Below are positions 39,634 to 47,779 of a stretch of 64,000 bases of DNA, one piece after another (position 1 is the first letter of the stretch; the number at the start of each line of letters is the position of its first letter). The DNA comes from JANPJV01 sp031425695. GTDB taxonomy: Bacteria > Pseudomonadota > Gammaproteobacteria > Xanthomonadales > SZUA-5. Under the pieces are notes generated by a model. It saw only the letters and a list, made by a program, of their open reading frames with translations, ran no database searches and had not been told where the DNA came from. Both the position numbers and the translations under genes were made by a program. Location of the stretch: assembly GCA_031425695.1 (NCBI GenBank), contig JANPJV010000232.1:1-64000 (forward strand), read 5' to 3'.

Positions 39634-40053
39634 ATGAAAATGCAGAAAGGCTTTACCCTTATCGAACTGATGATCGTTGTCGCGATCATCGCCATCCTCG
39701 CTGCCATCGCGATCCCGGCCTACCAGGACTACACCGTCCGCGCCCAGGTCTCGGATGGCCTGAGCTTGGCGAGCGGCGGCAAGACGGCGGTTGCCGAGTA
39801 TTACCAGAACCGTGGTGCGTACCCGACGGACAACGCGACCGCCGGCATGGCGGCTGCGACGGCCATTCGTGGCAACTTCGTCAGCACCGTTACGGTCGCT
39901 GGCGGCGTGATCAACGTGGTGTACGGTTACAGCGTCAACTCGGTGATCAGCGGCTCGACCGTCTCGCTGAGCCCGACGGACCGTGGCGGCTCGATCGAGT
40001 GGGATTGCGACTCCGCCATCCTTGATCGTTACCTGCCGACGCAGTGCCGTTGA
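39634..40053 (+). CDS. pilA: Type IV major-pilin-like protein, pilin 3
   Basis: The 139-residue prepilin has leader MKMQKG, cleavage before F7 and the C125/C138 disulfide pair. It differs from pilin 2 only at residues 2, 68, 90 and 94, so the two genes are a recent duplicate or are kept alike by gene conversion. The gene has GAGG in front of ATG 39634 and its own sigma-54 promoter. A short strong terminator follows 28 bases after its stop, inside the region where the next gene's frame is already open. Confidence 0.93.
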   Translation: MKMQKGFTLIELMIVVAIIAILAAIAIPAYQDYTVRAQVSDGLSLASGGKTAVAEYYQNRGAYPTDNATAGMAAATAIRGNFVSTVTVAGGVINVVYGYSVNSVISGSTVSLSPTDRGGSIEWDCDSAILDRYLPTQCR

Positions 40054-42041
40054 TAGCTGGTGTTGAAAACGTAGCATCGGAGGGGGCGAAAGCCCCCTTC
40101 TTCATTTCTGGGACTGGGGTTGTCTTTCTCCTGATCGTGGTGGCCATGTCGCCCTTCCTGCTCGGCGCGGGCGGATCCTGGGTCTTCGACGACTACAGCA
40201 ACATCCTGGTCAATCCGGCGTTCGCCTCGCCCTTGACCAGCGCGCGCGACTGGTGGGAAGCGATCTGGTCCTCGCCCTCGAGCGATCTCAGCCGTCCGCT
40301 CGCCATGTTGAGCCTGCTGCTCAACTTTCATGCAAGCGGGTTGACGCCGCTGGGCTTCAAGCTCACCAACCTCGCCTTGCATGCCGTCAACGGTTTTTTG
40401 TTGTTTGTGCTCCTGCGCGACATCTTGCGACAACCCGCGGCCGATCGCGCGTTGCGCTCGGTCAATCTTGAACCAGCGCGTACGGCCCTGTTCCTGGCGA
40501 TGGCCTGGAGCGCGTTGTCGATCCACACCAGCGCGATCCTGTTGATCGTCCAGCGGATGGAGCTGCTGGCGACGACCTTCGTCATTTGTGGACTGATCCT
40601 GTACCTGCGCGGCCGCATGCGGCTGTCCGACAACCGCGCGGGCGCCTGGTGGCGGATGGTGGCCGGGCTGCTGGTGATTCCCGCGCTCGGCTGTCTCGCG
40701 AAAGAAACGGCAATCCTGACCCCGATCTACGCCCTGGCGCTCGAGATCTATTTGTTGCGCTTCCTCGCGGCGCACGGCCAGGCGTCGCGTGTGCTCGCCG
40801 GCGTGCACGGCCTGATCGTCTCGATGGGGCTGCTGGCAACCGCGCTGTTGCTGCCGCGGTATCTCGATTCGAGCGCCTGGCAATGGCGGCCATTCGACCT
40901 TCCGGAGCGACTGCTGACCGAAGGTCGGGTGCTCTGGCTTTACGTCCGCTGGACCCTGCTTCCCGATCTTTCCTCGATGGGCCTCTATCACGACGGCCTG
41001 CAGATCTCGCGTGGGTGGCTGCATCCACCGACGACCGCGCTTGCCGCTGCCGGCTGGCTTGCCGTCATCCTCCTGCTGGCACGCCTGAGCCTGCGGGCTT
41101 CGCTGCTTGGTCTGGGGGTCGCCTGGTTCGTGATCGCGCATGCGTTGACTGCGACCGTCCTGCCACTGGAGCTCGTGTTCGAGCATCGGAACTACTTCGC
41201 GTCCGCAGGGCTGCTACTGGCGTGGATCCCCGTGTATGTGCGGCTGTGCCAACAGTCGCAAAAAATACGTCGTCTTGCGAATCTGGCGCTCGGCCTGTGG
41301 CTGGGCGCACAGATGAGCATCGCCGCGTTGCGCGCATACGAATGGTCGAGCCCGCTGCGCCATGCGCAGGCGGAGGCGGCCCGCAACCCGGAGTCCCCAC
41401 GCGCGGTCTACGAGCTTGCGCGCGTTCAATTCGTGCTGGCTGAGAAGGACCCGACGACCCCGGCCTTCGCGGCCGCGCAGCGCAATTTCGAGCGCGCCGC
41501 GCGTCTTGCCGGATCTTCAGCGATGCCGGCGCAGGGGCTGATCCTGAGCGAGGCGCTGACCGGGCGAGCGGTGTCGGCAGGTCAATGGGAGCTGCTGCAC
41601 CAGAATTTGCGATCGCGCCCTGTCGACGTCCAGTCCGCAGGCGCGATCTTCAACCTGGTGCGATGCCAGATCGTCGGTGAATGCGCTTTTCCAGTGGAGC
41701 AGCTGCTGGTGACGATGAACATTGCAGCCAATCAACAGCCGCCGCACGTGGATGTCCTTTCCGCCTACGCGGAATTGGCGATTGATATCCTGGGCGACGC
41801 ACCTCTGGCGGAGCAGTTGGCGCGCGACGCGCTGCAACGGGATCCGCGCAATCCAACCCGCAGGTTCAACCTTGCACGGATTCTCGCAGTGGCCGGCAAG
41901 TTGGACACTGCGCTGCTGGAGCTGGAGCGCCTGGACGCCGGCGACCGGATCGGTCGCTATCGCAGCAAGAGCCAGCAATTGCGCGAACTGATCAACCGTC
42001 GCCGCGCGACGCACCCACTCCCGGCGACGCCTGTGCAGTGA
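40044..42041 (+). CDS. Polytopic membrane protein with C-terminal TPR-like region (GT-C/TMTC-like), possible pilin glycosyltransferase
   Basis: The 665-residue ORF encodes about ten membrane helices followed by helical repeats (about 430-650). The early WVFDDYSNILVN motif has the acidic pair expected of a GT-C catalytic loop, and PLELVFEHRNYFASAG is shared with the next gene. Proteins of this shape transfer sugars from polyprenyl carriers to periplasmic acceptors. Position right after three pilins suggests pilin modification (inference). The start is unresolved. GTG 40044 and TTG 40050 overlap the pilin stop, and ATG 40146 would cut the first helix. A terminator hairpin lies at 40082-40104. 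I give the longest frame. Confidence 0.7.
   Translation: MPLIAGVENVASEGAKAPFFISGTGVVFLLIVVAMSPFLLGAGGSWVFDDYSNILVNPAFASPLTSARDWWEAIWSSPSSDLSRPLAMLSLLLNFHASGLTPLGFKLTNLALHAVNGFLLFVLLRDILRQPAADRALRSVNLEPARTALFLAMAWSALSIHTSAILLIVQRMELLATTFVICGLILYLRGRMRLSDNRAGAWWRMVAGLLVIPALGCLAKETAILTPIYALALEIYLLRFLAAHGQASRVLAGVHGLIVSMGLLATALLLPRYLDSSAWQWRPFDLPERLLTEGRVLWLYVRWTLLPDLSSMGLYHDGLQISRGWLHPPTTALAAAGWLAVILLLARLSLRASLLGLGVAWFVIAHALTATVLPLELVFEHRNYFASAGLLLAWIPVYVRLCQQSQKIRRLANLALGLWLGAQMSIAALRAYEWSSPLRHAQAEAARNPESPRAVYELARVQFVLAEKDPTTPAFAAAQRNFERAARLAGSSAMPAQGLILSEALTGRAVSAGQWELLHQNLRSRPVDVQSAGAIFNLVRCQIVGECAFPVEQLLVTMNIAANQQPPHVDVLSAYAELAIDILGDAPLAEQLARDALQRDPRNPTRRFNLARILAVAGKLDTALLELERLDAGDRIGRYRSKSQQLRELINRRRATHPLPATPVQ
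40082..40104 (+). terminator. Intrinsic terminator after pilin 3
   Basis: GGGGGC-GAAA-GCCCCC (40082-40097) is followed by TTCTTCATTT. The GNRA-like tetraloop and pyrimidine-rich tail make it a plausible terminator or attenuator between the abundant pilin message and the membrane glycosyltransferase-like gene. Confidence 0.7.
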
Positions 42042-42085
42042 GCAGATGCGGTGGGCACGACCGATTGGACCGGTTCGCAAGTGCC

Positions 42086-42091
42086 TATACT
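42086..42091 (+). promoter_or_regulatory. Possible sigma-70 -10 element before the second GT-C-like gene
   Basis: TATACT (42086-42091) lies 15 bases after TTGGAC (42065-42070), a tight spacing. The gene start at 42127 is 35 bases downstream. Weak evidence. Confidence 0.25.
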
Positions 42092-42126
42092 GGCGGATCA
42101 GCAAGCCCGGCCCAGGCACCTCAGCC

Positions 42127-44088
42127 ATGAGCATCCCTGCGTCGTCGATGCGCGCCCGACTGCTCCAGATGTGGCCGCTGGCGCTGCTTTGCGCGGTCGG
42201 ACTCGCGATCTATCTCCCGGGCCTCAACGGCGCCTTCCTGTTCGACGACTTCGCCAACCTGCCGGCGCTCGGGCGCTACGGCCCCGTCGACGACTTTGCG
42301 GCCCTGCTGCGCTACCTGACGTCCGGAATCGCAGACCCCACCGGTCGCCCGGTAGCGATGCTGAGCTTTCTCGTCGACGCCAACAACTGGCCCGCATCGC
42401 CGTGGCCCTTCAAGCGTACGAATGTCTTGTTGCACCTGCTCAATGGCTGCCTGCTCTACCTGGCGCTGAGCGCACTGGCCGGAGCGCGGGCGCCGCAAGC
42501 CAGGCCCGCGATGCTGCTTGCCACCGCGCTGTGGACGCTGCACCCGCTGTGGGTATCGACAGTCCTGTATGTGGTTCAGCGCCACGCCATGCTCGCGACC
42601 ACGTTCGTCCTGGCGGGAATCATTCTCTGGGCGCGCGCACAGCAGGCCTTCGCCGCTGCCCGCCCCGGCCGGGGCTGGGCACTGGCGCTGGCTTCGATGG
42701 GGCTGTGCGGGTTGCTCGCCGGCTTGAGCAAGCCGAACGGCTTCCTGTTGCCCTTGCTGCTGCTGGTACTGCAGGCGACGGTCTTGCGCACGGTGCCATC
42801 CGGGTCCACGGCTGCAGCGACCTCGGCGACGCGCCTGCTGCTGATCCTTCCGGGTGGGCTGATGCTGCTCGGCATTGCCCTGATGGCCTGGAATGGAGAC
42901 CACGAAGCGCGCGCCTGGAGCATCGGCGAACGTGCGCTCACCCAGCCAAGGGTGCTGTTCGACTACCTGTCGTTGCTGGCTTTGCCGACCGCTTATTCGA
43001 GCGGCGTATTCGCCGATGGCTACATCGTTTCGCGGGGGCTCCTCACGCCGCCATCGACCCTGCCGGCGTGGCTTGGGGTGCTCGCGCTGGCGGCGCTCGC
43101 GACATGGCTGCGCAGACGCCAGCCGATCGCGGCGGCAGCGCTCGGGTTCTTCCTGGTCGGGCACCTGCTCGAAAGCACCATCCTGCCGCTCGAGCTCTAC
43201 TTCGAGCACCGCAACTACCTGCCCGCGCTGCTGTTGTTCTGGCCCCTGTCTACCTGGCTGCTGCGCCCGGGACCGATGCTGCGAGTGCGCCAGTTTGCGG
43301 CAGTCGCCTGGCTCCTGCTGCTGACGGTGATCACCCTGGCGCGCGCCGACCTTTGGGGTCGCCCGCTCGAGCTGGCACTGAACTTTGCCCGCGACCAGCC
43401 CGCTTCCGCGCGCGCGCAGGCCAATGCCGCTGTACACCTGCTTGCGGTCGGCCACCACGAGCACGCGGTCGCGCTGTTGACACCGTTGTCCGAACGCAAT
43501 CCAGACGAAGTCCAGTACGCACTGACGCTGATGAATGCGACTTGTGCCCAAGGCCGGAGCGACCCGGTCATGGTGGCGAGAGCTGAGCGCGCGATGGCAG
43601 CGACCGGCGTTGGCAGCGATGTCGCGCACCAGTGGCTGGTCGGAGTGTTGAAGGGCGGTCCCGGCGCGGCCTGCCGCGAGCTCACGCCAGCACAGGCGGA
43701 CGGCCTGCTCGCCGCCTTGCAGGCGCACCCGAAGCGCGATGCCGAGATCGAGTCGCGGCTGCTGCGCCTGGCCGCCTTCCGGGCCCTGCGCGAAAGGCAA
43801 TGCGATGTCGCCGTGGACGCATTCAATCGCCGCCTCGACATTCAGCGCCGGCCGGAAGCGGCGGTCGAGCAAGTCGGCTTCCTGGTCACCCGCTGCAGCC
43901 CGGCGGCGGCGTTGCGCCACCTTGAGCATTACCGTTCCGGTGCGGCGCTCGGCGACGCGCCGGCGTACACCTGGATCTTGCGCCTGCGCGACCGGATCAT
44001 GGAGCGCGACGGCTACTGGCAGCGCGAGCTAGACCGGCTGCAGACGCTGCTGGAAGAGGACCGCGCGCGGTCGCCCGCAGCAGATTGA
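42127..44088 (+). CDS. Polytopic membrane protein, GT-C/TMTC-like, paralogue of the preceding gene
   Basis: The 653-residue protein has the same plan as its upstream neighbour. A first helix is followed by GAFLFDDFANLPAL (acidic pair), about ten helices, PLELYFEHRNYLPALLL, and a soluble C-terminal helical region (about 440-650) with several cysteines. The paired genes are paralogues that may transfer different sugars or act on different acceptors. ATG 42127 is preferred because it places the first helix normally; the 27-codon extension looks non-coding. Only 85 bases separate it from the previous stop. The function is inferred. Confidence 0.7.
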   Translation: MSIPASSMRARLLQMWPLALLCAVGLAIYLPGLNGAFLFDDFANLPALGRYGPVDDFAALLRYLTSGIADPTGRPVAMLSFLVDANNWPASPWPFKRTNVLLHLLNGCLLYLALSALAGARAPQARPAMLLATALWTLHPLWVSTVLYVVQRHAMLATTFVLAGIILWARAQQAFAAARPGRGWALALASMGLCGLLAGLSKPNGFLLPLLLLVLQATVLRTVPSGSTAAATSATRLLLILPGGLMLLGIALMAWNGDHEARAWSIGERALTQPRVLFDYLSLLALPTAYSSGVFADGYIVSRGLLTPPSTLPAWLGVLALAALATWLRRRQPIAAAALGFFLVGHLLESTILPLELYFEHRNYLPALLLFWPLSTWLLRPGPMLRVRQFAAVAWLLLLTVITLARADLWGRPLELALNFARDQPASARAQANAAVHLLAVGHHEHAVALLTPLSERNPDEVQYALTLMNATCAQGRSDPVMVARAERAMAATGVGSDVAHQWLVGVLKGGPGAACRELTPAQADGLLAALQAHPKRDAEIESRLLRLAAFRALRERQCDVAVDAFNRRLDIQRRPEAAVEQVGFLVTRCSPAAALRHLEHYRSGAALGDAPAYTWILRLRDRIMERDGYWQRELDRLQTLLEEDRARSPAAD

Positions 44089-44184
44089 AGCAGCTCACGA
44101 CAGCGGCCTGGCGCCCTGCATCGACGCGTGGGAAATGGCATGCTTGATTGAAACGACCCCGTCTCGCAGGTAGTCCCCGCTCCG

Positions 44185-45042
44185 ATGCCGATTTCGATCT
44201 CCGTTGTGCTGCCGGCGAAGAACGAGGCTGCCGGATTGGCCACGTTCCTGCCGCGGCTGCGCGCGATGTTGCCCGACGCCGAGATCATCGTCGTCGACGA
44301 CGGCTCTACCGACGACACCGCGAAGGTTGCGCGCGCCATGGGTGCAAGCGTGGTCAGCACGCCCTACTCGATGGGCAACGGCGCGGCGATCAAGCGCGGG
44401 GCCCGGGCCGCGAACGGCACCATCCTGGTGTTCATGGACGCTGACGGCCAGCACGATCCGGCCTTCATTCCGCAACTGCTCGCGCCGCTCGAACAGGGGT
44501 ACGACATGGTCGTCGGCGCGCGCGACCGCAGCGGCCAGGCCAGCGCTGGTCGCAGTCTCGCGAATGGCCTGTACAACCGCATCGCGAGCTGGATGACGGG
44601 CGCCCGCATCCTCGACCTGACCTCGGGCTTTCGCGCCGTTCACGCCGACAAATTTCGCGAGTTCCTGCATCTGCTACCGAACGGCTTCAGTTATCCGACC
44701 ACGATCACCATGGCGTTCTTCCGCAGCGCCTTCCCAGTCGCCTACGTGCCGATCCCGGTTGCCAAGCGCATCGGCGTGAGCCACATCCGCCCGCTGCGCG
44801 ACGGCGTGCGCTTCCTGCTGATCATCTTCAAGATCGCGACGCTGTTCTCGCCGCTCAAGCTATTCGTGCCGGCCAGCCTCGCCTTTTTCCTGACCGGCTG
44901 CGGGTATTACGCCTACACCTACCTGACCCAGGGTCGCTTCACCAACATGAGCGTCCTGTTGTTCAGTGCCGGCGTCATCATTTTCCTGATCGGGCTGATC
45001 TCCGAGCAGGTCACCGCGCTGACCTATCGGCGCAACGCCTAG
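44185..45042 (+). CDS. Family 2 glycosyltransferase, dolichol/polyprenyl-phosphate-mannose-synthase-like
   Basis: This 285-residue transferase has the GT2 nucleotide-sugar site (SVVLPAKNEAAG, VVDDGSTDDT, FMDADGQHDP) and the GFSYPTT acceptor region. Two C-terminal membrane helices (about 225-275) follow. It would load a sugar onto polyprenyl phosphate at the inner face of the membrane, which is the donor type used by GT-C enzymes such as the two upstream products. It is the last gene of the plus-strand block and ends 21 bases from the convergent cephalosporin hydroxylase-like gene. Confidence 0.85.
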   Translation: MPISISVVLPAKNEAAGLATFLPRLRAMLPDAEIIVVDDGSTDDTAKVARAMGASVVSTPYSMGNGAAIKRGARAANGTILVFMDADGQHDPAFIPQLLAPLEQGYDMVVGARDRSGQASAGRSLANGLYNRIASWMTGARILDLTSGFRAVHADKFREFLHLLPNGFSYPTTITMAFFRSAFPVAYVPIPVAKRIGVSHIRPLRDGVRFLLIIFKIATLFSPLKLFVPASLAFFLTGCGYYAYTYLTQGRFTNMSVLLFSAGVIIFLIGLISEQVTALTYRRNA

Positions 45043-45063
45043 CAGCCTGTCGGGCCTTCAGCT

Positions 45064-45834
45064 TTACGCGACCCGTCGCAGGTAGCCGCCTGGCGCGACC
45101 GTTATCAGCAGCTTGCTCTCGATCTCCTCGTCGACGACGAATTCCGGGTGCCCGGACAGGAAGGCCGCGACTGCGGTCTTCGGGTTGTCGCCGACGTCCC
45201 ACGGGCGGTTCGTGTACAGGCCGGGCGGCAAGTGCTCGATCACCGTGTCGAAGACCACGCAATAGCATTCCCGGGTGACCAGCGGCGCATAGGCCGCGAG
45301 TTCGGCCAGCACGTGCGCGTGGGTGTGGTTGGAATCCAGGCAGACCATCACCCGCTCATGGCGACGGGCGATGGCGGCGACCTGATCGACAATCTCCGGC
45401 GCAGTCGAAGAGCCTTGCAGCATGTCGATGCGATTCGCGAGCGGGTGCGCCTTTATCGCCGCGAGATTGTGCGCGCGGATGTCGATGTCGACCCCGAGCA
45501 CGCGCCGCCGGGGCGCGCGCGGATCGAGCAACTCAGAGCTCGCGCAGGCGTCGGTGTAGTCGAGCAGCGCGAGCAGCGATGCACTCAGGATCAGCGAGCC
45601 GCCATGCGCGATGCCAGTCTCGATGATCAGGTCCGGGCGCGTCTGCCAGACCAACTCCTGCATCGCGACGATGTCCTGCGGATACTGGATGATCGGCCGC
45701 CCCAGCCAGCTCAGGTTGTACGAGTACTGCGCGGCGATGGACGATTCGGTGAACGCCTGCGCATCCGCCAGCAAGCGCGTATTGGCGCGCGCGGTGATCA
45801 GGCGTTGCCGTGTCTCTTCCTCGAAATTACTCAT
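45064..45834 (-). CDS. Cephalosporin hydroxylase-like protein (CmcI family, probable sugar O-methyltransferase or hydroxylase)
   Basis: This 256-residue protein belongs to the CmcI-like family: SWLGRPIIQYPQDIVAMQEL, IIETGIAHGGSLILSAS (SAM-binding-like glycine loop), VLGVDIDIR, MVCLDSNHTHAHV. Despite the name, many members are SAM-dependent O-methyltransferases of glycan clusters (for example rhamnosyl O-methyltransferases). The ATG at 45834 overlaps the upstream methyltransferase stop (ATGA). It is the last gene of the minus-strand sugar set. A long extension of the ORF to 46368 is a shadow. Confidence 0.8.
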   Translation of the reverse strand: MSNFEEETRQRLITARANTRLLADAQAFTESSIAAQYSYNLSWLGRPIIQYPQDIVAMQELVWQTRPDLIIETGIAHGGSLILSASLLALLDYTDACASSELLDPRAPRRRVLGVDIDIRAHNLAAIKAHPLANRIDMLQGSSTAPEIVDQVAAIARRHERVMVCLDSNHTHAHVLAELAAYAPLVTRECYCVVFDTVIEHLPPGLYTNRPWDVGDNPKTAVAAFLSGHPEFVVDEEIESKLLITVAPGGYLRRVA

Positions 45835-46895
45835 TGGTCCACCGCGATGTAGTTGGGGCCCGGCCCGCCCATCGCGCGGATTTCGGCCAGGTAGTTGGAG
45901 TTCATCACGAAGATGGCCGGCGCAGGGCCGAGCTGCGCGAATGCAGCGGCCGGCGCCACGACCGGCAAGCCGCTGCCGGCCAGGAAGTGTCCCTGTTTCG
46001 CCGGGTTGATGTCGATCGCGAGCGCCGGCGCCAGCCCGCGCGCCTGCAGGTGATGACTGAACATGACGCCCTTGGCCGCCGCACCCCATACCGCACGGTT
46101 CGGATGCGCCCGCGCCGCTTGCGCGCAGCGTTCGAGATTCGCGAAGAAATCGGCGGGCATTTCCACGGGTGCCACTGGCGCCGGCGAGAGCCGCGGATCG
46201 CGCAGGGAATCGAGCTCGGCAATCGCGTACAGATACTGGCCGCCGAACAGCGTGCCGGCCGCGACCACGCGCTCGAACAGGCGCAGGAAATCCGCTTGCC
46301 GGAAATAATTGACGTGCTCGTAGAAAACGTCGAACCAGGCGTGGTGTTCGATGATCCAGTCGAGGCACGGCACCTCGATGTAGATCAGCGCGCCGCTGCC
46401 ATTGGCAATCCGCACCTGCTCCAGAAAGTCGGCGGGTTGCGGGATGTGTTCCAGTACATGACGCATGACGATCGCGTCGCCACGGATGCCGAGCCCGGGC
46501 GCGAAATGCTCGCGCACGATGTGCTCCGAATCGCCCTCGTAGGCTGGATCGATGCCGCGCGCGTCGTGGCCGGCGGCGCGCAGGAGCTCCAGGAAACCTC
46601 CCTTGCCGCAGCCGATCTCGAGCACGCTCTTTCCCTGGAAATGGCGCCCCAGGAGCTCGAGCACCTCACCGATATGCGTCTGGAAGGCCTGCGAATGACC
46701 TTGCTCGTTCTGATAGCTCGGATCGTAGACCAGACGCCCGGCTTCGAACGCGCGGTTGTACGTCAGCCCGCTGGCGAGATCCTGCACCAGCACCATTTCA
46801 CCGCGCGGGCAGGCGCGCGCGGCGGCAGCGCTCGCATACATGCGGTTCTGGTAGATCGGGATCGCCTCCACGCGCAGCAGCTCACGTTCGCTCAT
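45831..46895 (-). CDS. SAM-dependent methyltransferase, TylC/NovU-type C-methyltransferase relative without the zinc site
   Basis: This 354-residue protein has a Rossmann SAM domain with LEIGCGKGGFLELL and VLEHIPQP. Its C-terminal part (WGAAAKGVMFSHHL, DINPAKQGHFLAGSGLPV) is the C-terminal module of sugar C-methyltransferases. The homologous gene at 47780-49015 has a CxxC...CxxC zinc-binding N-terminus. Here the equivalent N-terminus (YQNRMYASAAAARACPRG) keeps a single cysteine. It may therefore act on a different carbon or need a partner. ATG 46895 overlaps the end of the epimerase gene by 14 bases. Confidence 0.8.
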   Translation of the reverse strand: MSERELLRVEAIPIYQNRMYASAAAARACPRGEMVLVQDLASGLTYNRAFEAGRLVYDPSYQNEQGHSQAFQTHIGEVLELLGRHFQGKSVLEIGCGKGGFLELLRAAGHDARGIDPAYEGDSEHIVREHFAPGLGIRGDAIVMRHVLEHIPQPADFLEQVRIANGSGALIYIEVPCLDWIIEHHAWFDVFYEHVNYFRQADFLRLFERVVAAGTLFGGQYLYAIAELDSLRDPRLSPAPVAPVEMPADFFANLERCAQAARAHPNRAVWGAAAKGVMFSHHLQARGLAPALAIDINPAKQGHFLAGSGLPVVAPAAAFAQLGPAPAIFVMNSNYLAEIRAMGGPGPNYIAVDQ

Positions 46896-47772
46896 CGGGC
46901 GCTCCTGCTGTTGTGGGTCTGCGCTGTGCGCGAACGCTTTCGCGGACCATGGAGCGCAGGCGTCGCCCGTCGCCCCAGAAGGCAAGTGGTTCGAAGTCAG
47001 GGACCGCGAAGACGCCGCGATTGAGCTCGATCTCGACGCCCCATTCGGATAGCCAGCCACGCACGAGGTCGATCACCTTCACCGGATTGCCGCTGCAGAC
47101 ATTGACGATACCAGCGTCGGTCGAATCCATCGCGAGCGCCGCCAGCCACGCGGCCGCTTGCTCGGCCGCGAGGAAATCGCGAGTTTGCTCGCCTGACGAC
47201 ATGTCGAAGCTGCTTGCGCCGGCCGCCACCGCGGCACGCAACGAGGCGTACAGCGAGCTCGGCGCCTGGCCAAATCCGTAGAGGTAGAACAGGCGCGCCC
47301 ACACGAGCGCAAATTCACGCTCCCGGCGACGCCCTTCCAGATGTTCGAGCAGCCGGCGCTTGGCCTCGCCGTAGGCGGTCGTCGGTTGCAGCGGTCGGGT
47401 TTCATCCAACTCACCGCCCTGCAGCCCGTATTCCAGGCAGGTACCGGCAACCACCAGGCGTTTGATGCCGCTGTCGATGCAGGCATCCAGAAAGCTGATC
47501 TGGCGCGGCAGCTCGGTCTCCAGGTGCACGCCCGACCGGTAGTTCGGCAGGCCACCCCAAGCCAGATGCACGAGCGCGTCGGGCCGACCGAGGGCCGTGA
47601 ATACATCACCGCCGACGGCGCCGATATCGAGCGCCAGCGGCGTCACGCCGTCGAGCGCCGGCACGTCCGGATGACGGGAAATGGCGATCACGTCCGCGCC
47701 CTCGGCTCGCAGCGCAGTCAGCACGTGACGCCCGAGAAAGCCGCTGGCTCCGGTCAGCGCGATGCGCATCAT
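46882..47772 (-). CDS. NAD-dependent epimerase/4-ketoreductase (extended SDR)
   Basis: The 296-residue protein has the nucleotide-binding GASGFLGRH, the LVHLAWGG strand, AGTCLEYG and the catalytic YGEAK (YxxxK). Such enzymes in deoxysugar clusters epimerise or reduce the 4-keto group to give the final CDP- or dTDP-sugar. It lies between the two C-methyltransferase homologues and overlaps the downstream one. Whether it is an epimerase or a reductase cannot be told from sequence. Its position in the pathway suggests the final 4-keto reduction. Confidence 0.8.
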   Translation of the reverse strand: MMRIALTGASGFLGRHVLTALRAEGADVIAISRHPDVPALDGVTPLALDIGAVGGDVFTALGRPDALVHLAWGGLPNYRSGVHLETELPRQISFLDACIDSGIKRLVVAGTCLEYGLQGGELDETRPLQPTTAYGEAKRRLLEHLEGRRREREFALVWARLFYLYGFGQAPSSLYASLRAAVAAGASSFDMSSGEQTRDFLAAEQAAAWLAALAMDSTDAGIVNVCSGNPVKVIDLVRGWLSEWGVEIELNRGVFAVPDFEPLAFWGDGRRLRSMVRESVRAQRRPTTAGAPDERT

Positions 47773-47779
47773 CCTAGGA

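Noticed and set aside
42051..43929. Long ORFs in other frames of the second GT-C-like gene
   Set aside because: The chosen frame gives regular membrane helices and motifs shared with its paralogue. The others are Arg/Gln/Ala-rich shadows.
45835..46368. N-terminal extension of the cephalosporin hydroxylase-like ORF
   Set aside because: It lies antisense-frame within the certain methyltransferase gene. ATG 45834 overlaps that gene's stop and starts the domain.
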